From the IMG/VR virus record IMGVR_UViG_3300023174_000122, positions 1 to 64,000 of that record: 64,000 nucleotides of DNA, one strand, 5' to 3'. Shown here one piece after another: positions 53,545 to 61,852 of the stretch. The position numbers and the translations under genes were made by a program. This DNA comes from a virus. Within the stretch, counting starts at the first letter, position 1. Each line of letters starts with the position of its first letter. Under the pieces are notes generated by a model. That model worked only from the letters and a program-made list of their open reading frames with translations, searched no databases and was not told the DNA's origin.

Positions 53545-54186
53545 TTAATGAAAATTTTCTCCATATTTAGGTAAAAATGCATGTCTTATTTCTATATTTG
53601 GTTCTACTATGATTCTATGTCCAAGAGCTCTAACTTTCTCAAAAAAAGATACATGATCTAATCTTTTGTCATTAATATCATATATTACTTTTTTATGTAA
53701 ATGCGCTGGAACGATAAAACATGTGCCTACTGAATGAATCTCAGTTTTAACATCTCCATTGGATTTATTATAGGGTGGTTTAAAATCAAATTTAATTCCA
53801 TTAGAATCTATAAAACCATCAATATCATAAAATCTTTTCCAAGGCCACCAATCATTATCTTCTATATAAACATATGGGGCAACTACTTCTGTCGTTGAAA
53901 TAGATAACAATTTTTCAATTATATCAAATGGATATTCGACTATATCTGAATCCATCCAAAAAACATGAGTGTAATCATCAGTAAGATTTTCTTCTATTAT
54001 TTTATTTCTTAATCTAATCAACTTAGCATATCTATGTTCATTACCTTCAATATACCCATCATATACGGCTCGATGCTTGTTCTCGAATGTTAAATTATTA
54101 AATATATTCTCCGCATTTTGCTTCCAAATAAACCATGCTCCTTTTGGAGAGATGAGTTGTGGAACAAGCACTTTAATTTCATTCAT
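53545..54186 (-). CDS. GT-A fold glycosyltransferase
   Basis: 213 residues. The DxD-type motif is FWMDSDIV (D79, D81), where metal and nucleotide-sugar bind. Before it, the helix RYAKLIRLRNKIIEE matches the acceptor-side region of small GT-A enzymes. After it, EIHSVGTCFIVPAHL matches the usual GT-A core strand. A WWPW patch at 110-113 may line the acceptor site. It lies between the two halves of the GT9 enzyme, overlapping the upstream gene by eight bases and ending three bases before the downstream one, so all three are made together. Acceptor unknown. Confidence 0.65.
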   Translation of the reverse strand: MNEIKVLVPQLISPKGAWFIWKQNAENIFNNLTFENKHRAVYDGYIEGNEHRYAKLIRLRNKIIEENLTDDYTHVFWMDSDIVEYPFDIIEKLLSISTTEVVAPYVYIEDNDWWPWKRFYDIDGFIDSNGIKFDFKPPYNKSNGDVKTEIHSVGTCFIVPAHLHKKVIYDINDKRLDHVSFFEKVRALGHRIIVEPNIEIRHAFLPKYGENFH

Positions 54187-56095
54187 CTTTTAAATCGAAA
54201 GCTATATTTGTTTTACCATTATGTTGATAATTAAACATTCTTTGAGTTCCAATGTGTGGTAAAAATGCAATTTCAAAATATCCTTTATGATCTCCAATGC
54301 CCTCTAGCCATAATAATTGATCCATTTGTGGTATATATTGAATGACTTTATCTACAAAAGGATTGCCTTCTAATATTGAAAAATATTGAGGGTTAGTAGC
54401 GACATATAATTTTTTATTTGGATATTGCTTTTTAATTGAAGAAAACAAACTAGTAGAGATGTATATGTCTCCTATTGACTCTGGCATAACATATAAAACT
54501 CTATCTTCTGGTTTTTCTGGACCTAATATTTCTTCAAAACTAATTTTTTTATTTTTTTCATTTTCTTGAGCTGCAATTTTTCTGAAATAATTTTCAATAT
54601 CGTTACGTTTTGCGCCTTTAGCTATTTGTTCAATCCAATACTTATGACCATCATCATTGTGATCTACATGACTCATTTTAAGTATATTATTATACATGCA
54701 AGTTAGCCATTCTGCATCATCTTTAATTTCTGGTATTTGGAAATATGGATCTCTTTGCTCCTCTTTTGCGGAAAAATCATAGTTTGTTTCTGGAGCACTA
54801 TCAATAAAATCTTCTATAAATTTACCAACAGTTTCAACGGAGAAATGCTCTATAGTCCACTCTCGGGCTTTTTTGCCCATCTCTTTCTTTTTTAGAGATG
54901 GCATATTGTATACTTTATGTATTTGTTTCGCTATTGAAGATGGTTTAGTAGAAGCTTTTTTAAATTCTGTCCCATGCTCTCTATACTCTGTCCAATCAAG
55001 AGCTAAAGACTGAGCATCATCTTCGCACATTTCTTGCCCACAACTATAGTCTGTAACTAAAGTTATAAGTTCTGTTAATTTAGCCTCTTGAATAGGAATT
55101 TCTTGACCTCCACTAGTAAATGGATGACAATATACATCCATCAAATTATATACTTCATTTAATTGCTCTTCTGTAATTCCTAAACCTACGTTTGTAGTGA
55201 TTTGAGATTTTTCGCTACCGCAGAATCTACAATTAACTTCTTGCCCATGGAATGGTTTAATTTCATAGTCACCACAACTTCTGCATATATAAGTTGTTAG
55301 TATTTCCTTTAGGTCAATTCCATATTCTTGAGCTAATCTATGTATATTCCATCCTTCTCCCCAATGAGTGTGCAAAAGAAGATATGTATTTTTAATCTTA
55401 GGATTCTGTTGTTTCCAAAGAGCATATCCTTCTAAAAGATTTGGTACGCTTTTTCTAAGCTGGTTTCTAAATACGAAACCAACTATGAATGCGTCTAATG
55501 GAATGTTGTTCTTTTTTCTGAGTTCTTCTTTTTTATGATTCTCTAGCCTATAAAAGTTTTTTGTTTCAATCGGTCCGTGTACAGTTTTAACATGTTTATG
55601 CCCTAGATCGTGCATTGCTTTTGTAGCAAAATTACTCCAAATCCAATAATTTTTAATTTTATCTGCTTTGGTAAGCGCAGATGGTAGAATAGGTAAAGAG
55701 TCTAAAGTCGTCCATAATACCGAAGGGATTTTATTAAACCATTTTTTATCTACTGAAAAATCAATACCCCAAATATCTTGCACGGCTATATAAATATCAG
55801 GTTTTTCTTCCTGCATTACTTTATCTAAGTAATGTGCGCCATAACTAGCTAACCTAGCTACATTAGGGTCTTTATTTAATTCTTGTAATTCTTGTTGCGA
55901 ATTAGGTAATGATCCTACGCTTTTCCATGGGGTTCTTTCAAATTCTGGATGATGATAAGGTAATCCACAAGAATAATGCACTATGTCATATTTACCCGTA
56001 TTATATAAATACGATAATAAAGCTTTCGCTGCCCTGCCAAATCCAGTTTTAGCTAAACTAAAATCAGATTGATATAGTAGTTTCTTTTTTTTCAT
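54179..56095 (-). CDS. GT4 glycosyltransferase with zinc ribbon, fused to N-terminal half of GT9
   Basis: 638 residues. Residues 1-435 form a GT4-type (GT-B) enzyme: KTGFGRAAKALLSYL at the start, a DAFIVGFVFRNQLRKSVP nucleotide-binding strand at 201-218, and SGGQEIPIQEAKLTE (328-342) as the conserved Glu motif. A zinc-ribbon insert with C271, C274, C289 and C292 is unusual for GT4. Residues 530-638 match the N-terminal Rossmann domain of GT9 heptosyltransferases (VLYVMPESIGDIYISTSLF, then a LEGNPFVDKVIQY strand), without the second domain, which is in the gene at 52351. Two enzymes therefore share one chain. Targets could be virion protein, LPS or DNA. Confidence 0.65.
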   Translation of the reverse strand: MKKKKLLYQSDFSLAKTGFGRAAKALLSYLYNTGKYDIVHYSCGLPYHHPEFERTPWKSVGSLPNSQQELQELNKDPNVARLASYGAHYLDKVMQEEKPDIYIAVQDIWGIDFSVDKKWFNKIPSVLWTTLDSLPILPSALTKADKIKNYWIWSNFATKAMHDLGHKHVKTVHGPIETKNFYRLENHKKEELRKKNNIPLDAFIVGFVFRNQLRKSVPNLLEGYALWKQQNPKIKNTYLLLHTHWGEGWNIHRLAQEYGIDLKEILTTYICRSCGDYEIKPFHGQEVNCRFCGSEKSQITTNVGLGITEEQLNEVYNLMDVYCHPFTSGGQEIPIQEAKLTELITLVTDYSCGQEMCEDDAQSLALDWTEYREHGTEFKKASTKPSSIAKQIHKVYNMPSLKKKEMGKKAREWTIEHFSVETVGKFIEDFIDSAPETNYDFSAKEEQRDPYFQIPEIKDDAEWLTCMYNNILKMSHVDHNDDGHKYWIEQIAKGAKRNDIENYFRKIAAQENEKNKKISFEEILGPEKPEDRVLYVMPESIGDIYISTSLFSSIKKQYPNKKLYVATNPQYFSILEGNPFVDKVIQYIPQMDQLLWLEGIGDHKGYFEIAFLPHIGTQRMFNYQHNGKTNIAFDLKDE

Positions 56096-56099
56096 TCTA

Positions 56100-56645
56100 C
56101 TACCAAAGATCGCTATCGTCTTTGGGGGTCAAATTTTCAGGTGCAGACTCTCCTTCTTTTTTATTTTTTAATTTCTTAATAGACTCTATTCTCTGAGATT
56201 CAAATACAGAAGTTAAAGAATATGATAGGAACTCTTTTAAAAGGCGAGCCTCATTGAAATAAAAGCCAATTAAATATGATTGTTTGTTTTCACTATTTTG
56301 CTTATCTTCTTTATTAACTGCGTAAGAAAATCCAACTTGTTTTTCATCTCTCATGTATGGACATAATTTAATTCTAGTAGTCTGCTTCTCTGAAGTATGA
56401 TACGCTGAAAACTCTGTATTTCTTTCAATAGCGTCTAACATACCAGCTGTTTCAGTTAAAGAGAATTTAACTTTAACGCTTTTATTTGGATTATTTTGAT
56501 TTTCCGAAAATGAACCGATTTTCTTTGCCTCATTCCAAGAGGATTGTTTAATTAATGAGCCCCAAATTGAGGCATCTTTTGGATTTACTGTGAAGCTGCA
56601 AGCAGTTCCACTATTTTTACTATTAGGTTTGTAGAATGATATCAT
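56100..56645 (-). CDS. Single-strand DNA-binding protein candidate
   Basis: 181 residues. A beta-rich core (about 12-130: FTVNPKDASIWGSL, then KSVKVKFSLTE and QSYLIGFYFNEARLL) is followed by a disordered, charged tail ending DDSDLW. An acidic tail with a terminal hydrophobic residue is the hallmark of SSB proteins, which use it to recruit partners (E. coli SSB ends DDDIPF). The gene lies right after the polymerase gene and has a near-consensus promoter, fitting the high expression an SSB needs. The core does not look like a classical OB fold and may be a Whirly or PC4-type domain. Confidence 0.5.
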   Translation of the reverse strand: MISFYKPNSKNSGTACSFTVNPKDASIWGSLIKQSSWNEAKKIGSFSENQNNPNKSVKVKFSLTETAGMLDAIERNTEFSAYHTSEKQTTRIKLCPYMRDEKQVGFSYAVNKEDKQNSENKQSYLIGFYFNEARLLKEFLSYSLTSVFESQRIESIKKLKNKKEGESAPENLTPKDDSDLW

Positions 56646-56680
56646 ATAAAGATATTATCTTGAATATGAAACAATGTCAA
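56646..56680 (-). promoter_or_regulatory. Near-consensus promoter TTGACA-17-TAATAT, leaderless
   Basis: On the - strand TTGACA (56675-56680) and TAATAT (56652-56657) are separated by exactly 17 bases, and the -10 ends six bases before ATG 56645. The TGA in TTGACA is the stop codon of the polymerase gene. No Shine-Dalgarno sequence is present, so translation would be leaderless. Confidence 0.8.
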
Positions 56681-59265
56681 CTATTTTTATCAATCTTTTT
56701 TAAATCATTTAATTTCATATATATTTCATGATCTTGGATAGCTATTAAATCACCAAATATACAATCGTCTCTTTTAGAACCTTTAACTATCACGATGTTT
56801 CCTTCTTCAAAATTCCTATCATTTAATAATTTGTTAGTCTCAATATTATCGTTGAATATTAATACACTAATTGTGCTTGTTTCATCTGATATCTTTAGTC
56901 TAACATATCTTGTCTTTTTTGTATTTTTAGATATGCCAGAGAACACTTCTTCTATTTGCCCAACGAATGCTACTTTAGAGTTTACTGGTTCATCTAATAC
57001 ATCAGATACATATTTAAGATTTTCTCTTTTCTCAGCAAAAATATCTTTTAAATTTTTATTGTAAGTATATCCTAGAAGCTTCTTTTCGTAATACCAATTA
57101 GCAAAACTTTCGCTTTTGTTATTTTGTTCATATATACTTAAGTATGGAGTATACTTTTCTTTGATCGTCTCTAGTCTATTATCTTTAATTACTACTTTAT
57201 TTTTCTCATCTGTGAACTTATTAAGATGTTTAATAATTTTAACTAAATCATAATCAAATTTGTTTGCAAAAGATATGGCATATTTTTTCTCCTTAGAAGT
57301 CAACATATTCCACAATTGAACTTCTAATACTATTTTACTTCTTGATTGATTGAATCCACTAAGTGCTCCAGCTTGAATTAATGCAGATAATGCTCCGATA
57401 TTTAATCCAGCCTCTTCTGCCGCTTCAAATATTTCAAATTTATTAGAGTATTTGTTTCTGAAGCTATTTAATTTTTCTATTGATTTGTCACTAATTCCTT
57501 TGATTGATAATAAACCAAATCTAATATCTTTATCCTCTATGGAGAAGTCCATTTCTGATTTAATAATATGCGGAGGAAGAAGTTTGATTCCGAAGTTATG
57601 CATTTCTTTTTGGATCTTAGATATTTCACCAATTGGATCTGGCTCATTCCTGCTCATCTTTAACAAAGATAAAAAGAATTGTTGAGGATAATTAAACTTA
57701 AGATAAATTGTGATTGCTGCTAGTCCAGCGTAAGCTATAGAATGTGATTTATTAAATGAGTAGTTGGCAGAATCTTCTAGAATCTTCCATAGAATTTCGC
57801 CAACTTCTTTTGGAATTTTATTTTCTTTGCACTTTTGCTCAATCTTTTGTTGCCAAGCTTTGATCTCTTCAGTTTTCTTTTTGCCTACAATTCTTCTTAA
57901 GATTTCTGCTTCATCTAAAGTAAACCCAATCTTATGAGCCATTTTCATTAATTGTTCTTGATATAAAGCAACTCCGCCAGTCTCTTTTAAAATTTCATCA
58001 AAGAACGGATGAATACTTTCTGATTGTTGATAATTTGTATGAGCTGCATATTTATCTACGAATTGAAGTGCTCCAGGTCTAGCCAAAGCAAGAACACCAC
58101 TAAGCTCTTCTAGATTTTTTGGTTTAACTTTTTGACATACTCTGAAATTAGTTTCTGCTTCAATTTGAAATAAACCATGTGGGGATTTTAACTCTTGTAA
58201 ATTTCTATAAATAGATTCATGATTTAAATCAATATCTTCTATTTTTATGTTAATGCTCTTGCAAACATTATCTACCACAGAAACGCTTCTTAAACCAAGA
58301 ATATCTAACTTTATATTAAAAACGCTTGCCCAATTCATATCAAAACTAGATACCACTTCTTTATCTGAGGAAAATTCTGTTGGACATATAGTTTCTAGAT
58401 CATAATATGAAAGCAGTACTCCAGAAGGATGCACTCCTTTGTTCTTAATCAAATCTCTTAATTTAAGAGCGATTTGGTAAGCTTCTTTATTTTCATCACA
58501 CCAATCTTTAAACTGCTCAACTTCTACATAAGCTTCTGAAATATCTTTTACTTGACCATAGGTTTTAGGAATTAAAGAAGAGATCATTGTCATTTCCTGC
58601 TCTGGTTTTTCAGCAACGATTTTACCGCACTCTTTAATAAGCAATTTTCCACTTAAGCTATTAAAGGTTAATATTTTACTAGTTTTGCCTTTGAATTTAT
58701 TTTCAAGATATTGGAGTACTTTTTGACGATTATAATAACAAATATCTAAATCTACGTCACACATCAAACTACCATCTAGATACGTTACTCCATCAACAAC
58801 CTGCTTTTTAGCACGAATCTTGGATATAAATCTTTCAAAATACAGGTCATACTTGACTGGATCGATTCTGGTAACGCCTACTAAATACAATATCAAAGAT
58901 CCAGCGGCAGAACCTCTGCCTAAACCTACTGGAATATCGCTGGTTTTACAAAAATGGATAACATCCCATACCAATAATATATAATCAATAAACCCTAACT
59001 CTTTTAGGGTATCTAATTCGTGCTTTGCTCTATCAATATACTTCTTGTAATCCTTATGGGATTTATCGATATTTAAAGTTTTAAACCCATTTAATGCTAA
59101 AGCTCTTAAAAAATGATAATTGGATGAATCCTCGCTAATGCCTAAATGTCTTTTAGAGGCTAGATCAATTTCAAACTCAGGTAATCTTACTCCATGAATA
59201 TCTAGTTCTGTATCTTCGAATTTATCTGAAAATTCTTTGATATCGGAATAATTATGAGTCTTCAT
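56677..59265 (-). CDS. dnaE: DNA polymerase III alpha (DnaE-like) catalytic core without PHP domain
   Basis: 862 residues from ATG 59265, chosen because AAGAGGAAG precedes it; two ATGs further upstream (59271, 59292) are possible. It copies the phage genome. The palm carries GLGRGSAAGS (114-123), CDVDLDIC (catalytic D172 and D174) and IKLDILGLRS (D321), all as in bacterial DnaE. Finger motifs such as VALYQEQLM and SFNKSHSIAYAGLA follow, then a helix-hairpin-helix region and an OB fold near the C-terminus (VAFVGQIEEVFSGI). The N-terminal PHP domain is absent and is instead a separate gene at 60123-60869. A cellular DnaE has about 1150 residues; the two phage pieces sum to about 1110. Exonuclease and a small gene lie between. 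Confidence 0.9.
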   Translation of the reverse strand: MKTHNYSDIKEFSDKFEDTELDIHGVRLPEFEIDLASKRHLGISEDSSNYHFLRALALNGFKTLNIDKSHKDYKKYIDRAKHELDTLKELGFIDYILLVWDVIHFCKTSDIPVGLGRGSAAGSLILYLVGVTRIDPVKYDLYFERFISKIRAKKQVVDGVTYLDGSLMCDVDLDICYYNRQKVLQYLENKFKGKTSKILTFNSLSGKLLIKECGKIVAEKPEQEMTMISSLIPKTYGQVKDISEAYVEVEQFKDWCDENKEAYQIALKLRDLIKNKGVHPSGVLLSYYDLETICPTEFSSDKEVVSSFDMNWASVFNIKLDILGLRSVSVVDNVCKSINIKIEDIDLNHESIYRNLQELKSPHGLFQIEAETNFRVCQKVKPKNLEELSGVLALARPGALQFVDKYAAHTNYQQSESIHPFFDEILKETGGVALYQEQLMKMAHKIGFTLDEAEILRRIVGKKKTEEIKAWQQKIEQKCKENKIPKEVGEILWKILEDSANYSFNKSHSIAYAGLAAITIYLKFNYPQQFFLSLLKMSRNEPDPIGEISKIQKEMHNFGIKLLPPHIIKSEMDFSIEDKDIRFGLLSIKGISDKSIEKLNSFRNKYSNKFEIFEAAEEAGLNIGALSALIQAGALSGFNQSRSKIVLEVQLWNMLTSKEKKYAISFANKFDYDLVKIIKHLNKFTDEKNKVVIKDNRLETIKEKYTPYLSIYEQNNKSESFANWYYEKKLLGYTYNKNLKDIFAEKRENLKYVSDVLDEPVNSKVAFVGQIEEVFSGISKNTKKTRYVRLKISDETSTISVLIFNDNIETNKLLNDRNFEEGNIVIVKGSKRDDCIFGDLIAIQDHEIYMKLNDLKKIDKNS

Positions 59266-59482
59266 TTTCATCTTCCTCTTGCTCTTTTTCAATTTTATCT
59301 ATTTCTTCGTTAAAAACGTGCAAGCCTTTTGCTAGGATTTTCATAGAGGCTCGATCTTTTAAACTATAAAAGACATCTGCTTTGCCCTTCTTCTTACCCT
59401 TTTCTATTGTTATAAGAAGATACTCTATACCATGATCTTCTAAATTCTGTATGGTATCATAAACATTATCTAATGAGCCCAT
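59252..59482 (-). CDS. Small acidic-tailed protein between exonuclease and polymerase
   Basis: 76 residues. A compact N-terminal part (DTIQNLEDHGIEYLLITIEK) and a C-terminal Glu/Asp-rich tail. It starts one base after the exonuclease gene and overlaps the polymerase start. Position suggests a replisome accessory protein; function unknown. Confidence 0.5.
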   Translation of the reverse strand: MGSLDNVYDTIQNLEDHGIEYLLITIEKGKKKGKADVFYSLKDRASMKILAKGLHVFNEEIDKIEKEQEEDENEDS

Positions 59483-59483
59483 T

Positions 59484-60122
59484 TTATACCTCTATCTGCC
59501 ATTTTAATTTGTTCCAAACTTTTAAATTCAAATCAAGATCATTTATTGCATCGTGAAGACTTTCATAATCATGCTCTATGCCATTCTCTTTACCCAAAAA
59601 GGTCAAAGAGCTTTTAACGTTTTTCTTTCTGGTATTAAGAATTTTATATTGATATTCAAGTAAATCATCTTTAGGCGTATAAATAGAATTATACTTAATG
59701 CCTCTTGCTACGGCATTAGTATCTATGATTTTATTCATTAAGCCTTTCCAATTCGATTGCATAGTTTTATAATATTCTTTTATAAGATAAATGTCAAATC
59801 CTAAAATATTATGTCCAATTATATAATCTGCATTATCGAGCCAATCTTTTATAGTAGGAAATACTTCTTTTGGATCAAATCCTTCTTTCTGAACTTTTCT
59901 ATGATCATATCTTGTGATCCTCGCAGCATCTTCACTTATCTTCAAATCTGTATCCCATTTTAAATAGAAATTTTTCTGGTCTATCTTCTTGTCACCTTTA
60001 ACTTTTATCATTGCTATTTGCCAAGGAATATTGTGACAAAAATTAAGGCAAAGATTAAATGTTTCGCAATCTATAAAAACTATAGTCTTATCCTTATCGT
60101 ATCTTAAAAGATGCTCGTCCAT
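59484..60122 (-). CDS. DnaQ-like 3'-5' proofreading exonuclease
   Basis: 212 residues with the DEDDh exonuclease signature: IVFIDCETFNL (D18, E20), IIGHNILGFDIY (D110), and LHDAINDLDLN (H190, D195). It removes mismatched 3' ends, and would act as proofreading subunit of the polymerase two genes downstream, which lacks its own exonuclease. A strong ribosome binding site (AAAAGGAG) lies just before the ATG, inside the end of the PHP gene. It occupies the gap between the PHP and catalytic parts of the split DnaE. In cells DnaQ binds the PHP domain, so the order mirrors the complex. Confidence 0.8.
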   Translation of the reverse strand: MDEHLLRYDKDKTIVFIDCETFNLCLNFCHNIPWQIAMIKVKGDKKIDQKNFYLKWDTDLKISEDAARITRYDHRKVQKEGFDPKEVFPTIKDWLDNADYIIGHNILGFDIYLIKEYYKTMQSNWKGLMNKIIDTNAVARGIKYNSIYTPKDDLLEYQYKILNTRKKNVKSSLTFLGKENGIEHDYESLHDAINDLDLNLKVWNKLKWQIEV

Positions 60123-60869
60123 TTAACTCCTTTTATTAATGCTTTCAAAACAAAATTCATTACTTGACATATGATCTAAATTAGGTTTGTTTAAAATGCT
60201 TCTATTGTTAATGCACCTAAAAGTTAGGTAAGCTTTAAAATCTTCTCTTGAATTATAAAAAATGCTTTGTGCTTTATATATTTTTAGATCATTTTTTTCT
60301 GCAAAAGATAAAGCCCTTTGTTTTACTAGCGAATCAAATGGTAGATCATTATCTTCTATAAAGAATATAGGCTTCGTAAAATCAAACTGAGGAATACAAA
60401 GACTATTCTTAAGAGTATTATTAAATATAAAAGAATCATAAAAAGGTATACATAAAATTAAATCATCAGTCCAATTTTTAGAAATTGTTTCATAATCCAA
60501 TCTTGGTTCATAATAAAAACCTTCTTTTGATGCGATGCTGTAAAGCTTTGTTAACCGCTGGTATCCTTCTTTATTTTTAAAAAATAAAATAATCTTTGAA
60601 GATTTGGTCTTTGACTCTTCGGATTTATCGCTCATTGATTCGGTAACAGATATTCTTAATCCATAATTTAATTTGATATTATTTTTACGACAATTAGAAT
60701 AAGCTTCAAGAAATGAAGACATGTTATCTTCTACTAGATAAAGCTCTTTCATTTTGTTTTGTTTACAGATTTGGATAATAGAATCTGGATAATCATCTTT
60801 TTCGTCTTTATCTTCAAGTGTCAAAATAGACCTACCCAAAGAATAGTGAGATTTAAACAGCGGTATCAT
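60123..60869 (-). CDS. Stand-alone PHP domain of DNA polymerase III alpha
   Basis: 248 residues matching the N-terminal PHP domain of DnaE. The start IPLFKSHYSLGRSILTLED corresponds to the HxHSxYSLLDG region. KELYLVEDNMSSFLEAYSNC corresponds to the ALTDHGNxxG helix region. LNYGLRISV corresponds to the PIIGxE strand. The C-terminus (NRSILNKPNLDHM, then SNEFCFESINKRS) matches the part of DnaE just before the palm, where the separate polymerase gene begins. Metal-binding His residues are replaced (KSHYS, VEDNMS), so the domain is probably structural, as in E. coli. It likely scaffolds polymerase and exonuclease. Confidence 0.7.
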   Translation of the reverse strand: MIPLFKSHYSLGRSILTLEDKDEKDDYPDSIIQICKQNKMKELYLVEDNMSSFLEAYSNCRKNNIKLNYGLRISVTESMSDKSEESKTKSSKIILFFKNKEGYQRLTKLYSIASKEGFYYEPRLDYETISKNWTDDLILCIPFYDSFIFNNTLKNSLCIPQFDFTKPIFFIEDNDLPFDSLVKQRALSFAEKNDLKIYKAQSIFYNSREDFKAYLTFRCINNRSILNKPNLDHMSSNEFCFESINKRS

Positions 60870-60901
60870 TTATATTAGGTTAACAGCAATTTTATAAAAA
60901 A

Positions 60902-61852
60902 TCAATCTAAAAAATTATCTTTCTTTGGGCTGCCTTGTTCGTTATTAAATTTTGGGCATCCTTCGTACTTTCTTGTTTCTATTTTAAATCCATCAATATT
61001 TTTAAAATCATTATTTAAGCTGGTTTCTATGACCTCTCCACCTTGATTTATTTTAACATAATAATCATAAGAAGCTTTATATGGGCAGACCCAAGATCCT
61101 ATACCACACATCCATTTATTCTTTGGACTATCTACTGCAAAATTAGCCCTTGCGCTTTCTTCATCAAAATTATTTATATATTCATTAATATGCTCTAAGT
61201 AATATTCAAAACCTTTGATCTGTTCGTCATTAAATGAAAGCTCTTGAGTAGGCTTTTTGGGAAATCTAAGGAAAAGGAATTTAACTATGGGTTTTAATTT
61301 AGGCCAAAGCTTTTTGCTTGCTAGACTATACATCATCGCTTGGATATTGGCTTCAAGCTCATCTCCTCGGAATTTATATTTGGAGCTCTTGTAGTCGATT
61401 ATATGCATTTCTTTTTTGATTTTAATGGGCTTATCCATAAACCCACGAATATGATATTTAGGTTGGTCATTTTGAATATTAAAGGCATACTCTGGTTTCA
61501 CTATCTTTCCATTTTCCCCAAAGAAATCTTCTTTAAGTCCGACTAGAATCATTTCATCTAATAGTTCATAATTGGATTCAGCCAGACCCACTTTCAAGGA
61601 TAATTTTTTAACTAATTTAGATATGCCTTTGCTACCATTAATTGCATTATTTTTAATTATGATATCATAATGTCTTTTATGTCTTTCTTTTAATAGTAAT
61701 TCAAAAACTGTATGACAAATCGTACCTCTCAAAGCTCCTTCATTCTGAGCTTGAGGAATTTTATCATGATAATTGTTCCAGTAAACCCAAGAACATGTTT
61801 CAAGGGTTTTTATTCTAGAGGCTGATAAAACTTTTAAAGCGCTTTTTTCCAT
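60902..61852 (-). CDS. PD-(D/E)XK nuclease with probable Fe-S cluster (Cas4/RecB-like)
   Basis: 316 residues of the RecB/Cas4 nuclease family. Motifs: RGTICHTVFELLL (H47), RGFMDKP (D140), HIIDYKSSK (D153, K155), and the QAMMYSL helix (Q171, Y175). Four cysteines are placed as in Fe-S members: C20 early, then C249, C256 and C299 (MCGIGSWVCPYK, then EGCPKF). The gene overlaps the primase by 19 bases and precedes the PHP gene. It probably processes DNA ends in recombination or replication, and may degrade host DNA. Confidence 0.7.
   Translation of the reverse strand: MEKSALKVLSASRIKTLETCSWVYWNNYHDKIPQAQNEGALRGTICHTVFELLLKERHKRHYDIIIKNNAINGSKGISKLVKKLSLKVGLAESNYELLDEMILVGLKEDFFGENGKIVKPEYAFNIQNDQPKYHIRGFMDKPIKIKKEMHIIDYKSSKYKFRGDELEANIQAMMYSLASKKLWPKLKPIVKFLFLRFPKKPTQELSFNDEQIKGFEYYLEHINEYINNFDEESARANFAVDSPKNKWMCGIGSWVCPYKASYDYYVKINQGGEVIETSLNNDFKNIDGFKIETRKYEGCPKFNNEQGSPKKDNFLD

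Noticed and set aside
53969-53975. GTGTAAT on the + strand
   Set aside because: It lies within antisense coding sequence of a glycosyltransferase with no + strand gene after it; chance matches of a 7-mer are expected in AT-rich DNA.
60870-60901. Weak TTGATT-17-TAACCT arrangement before the PHP gene
   Set aside because: The -10 has only three of six matches; not strong enough to call a promoter.
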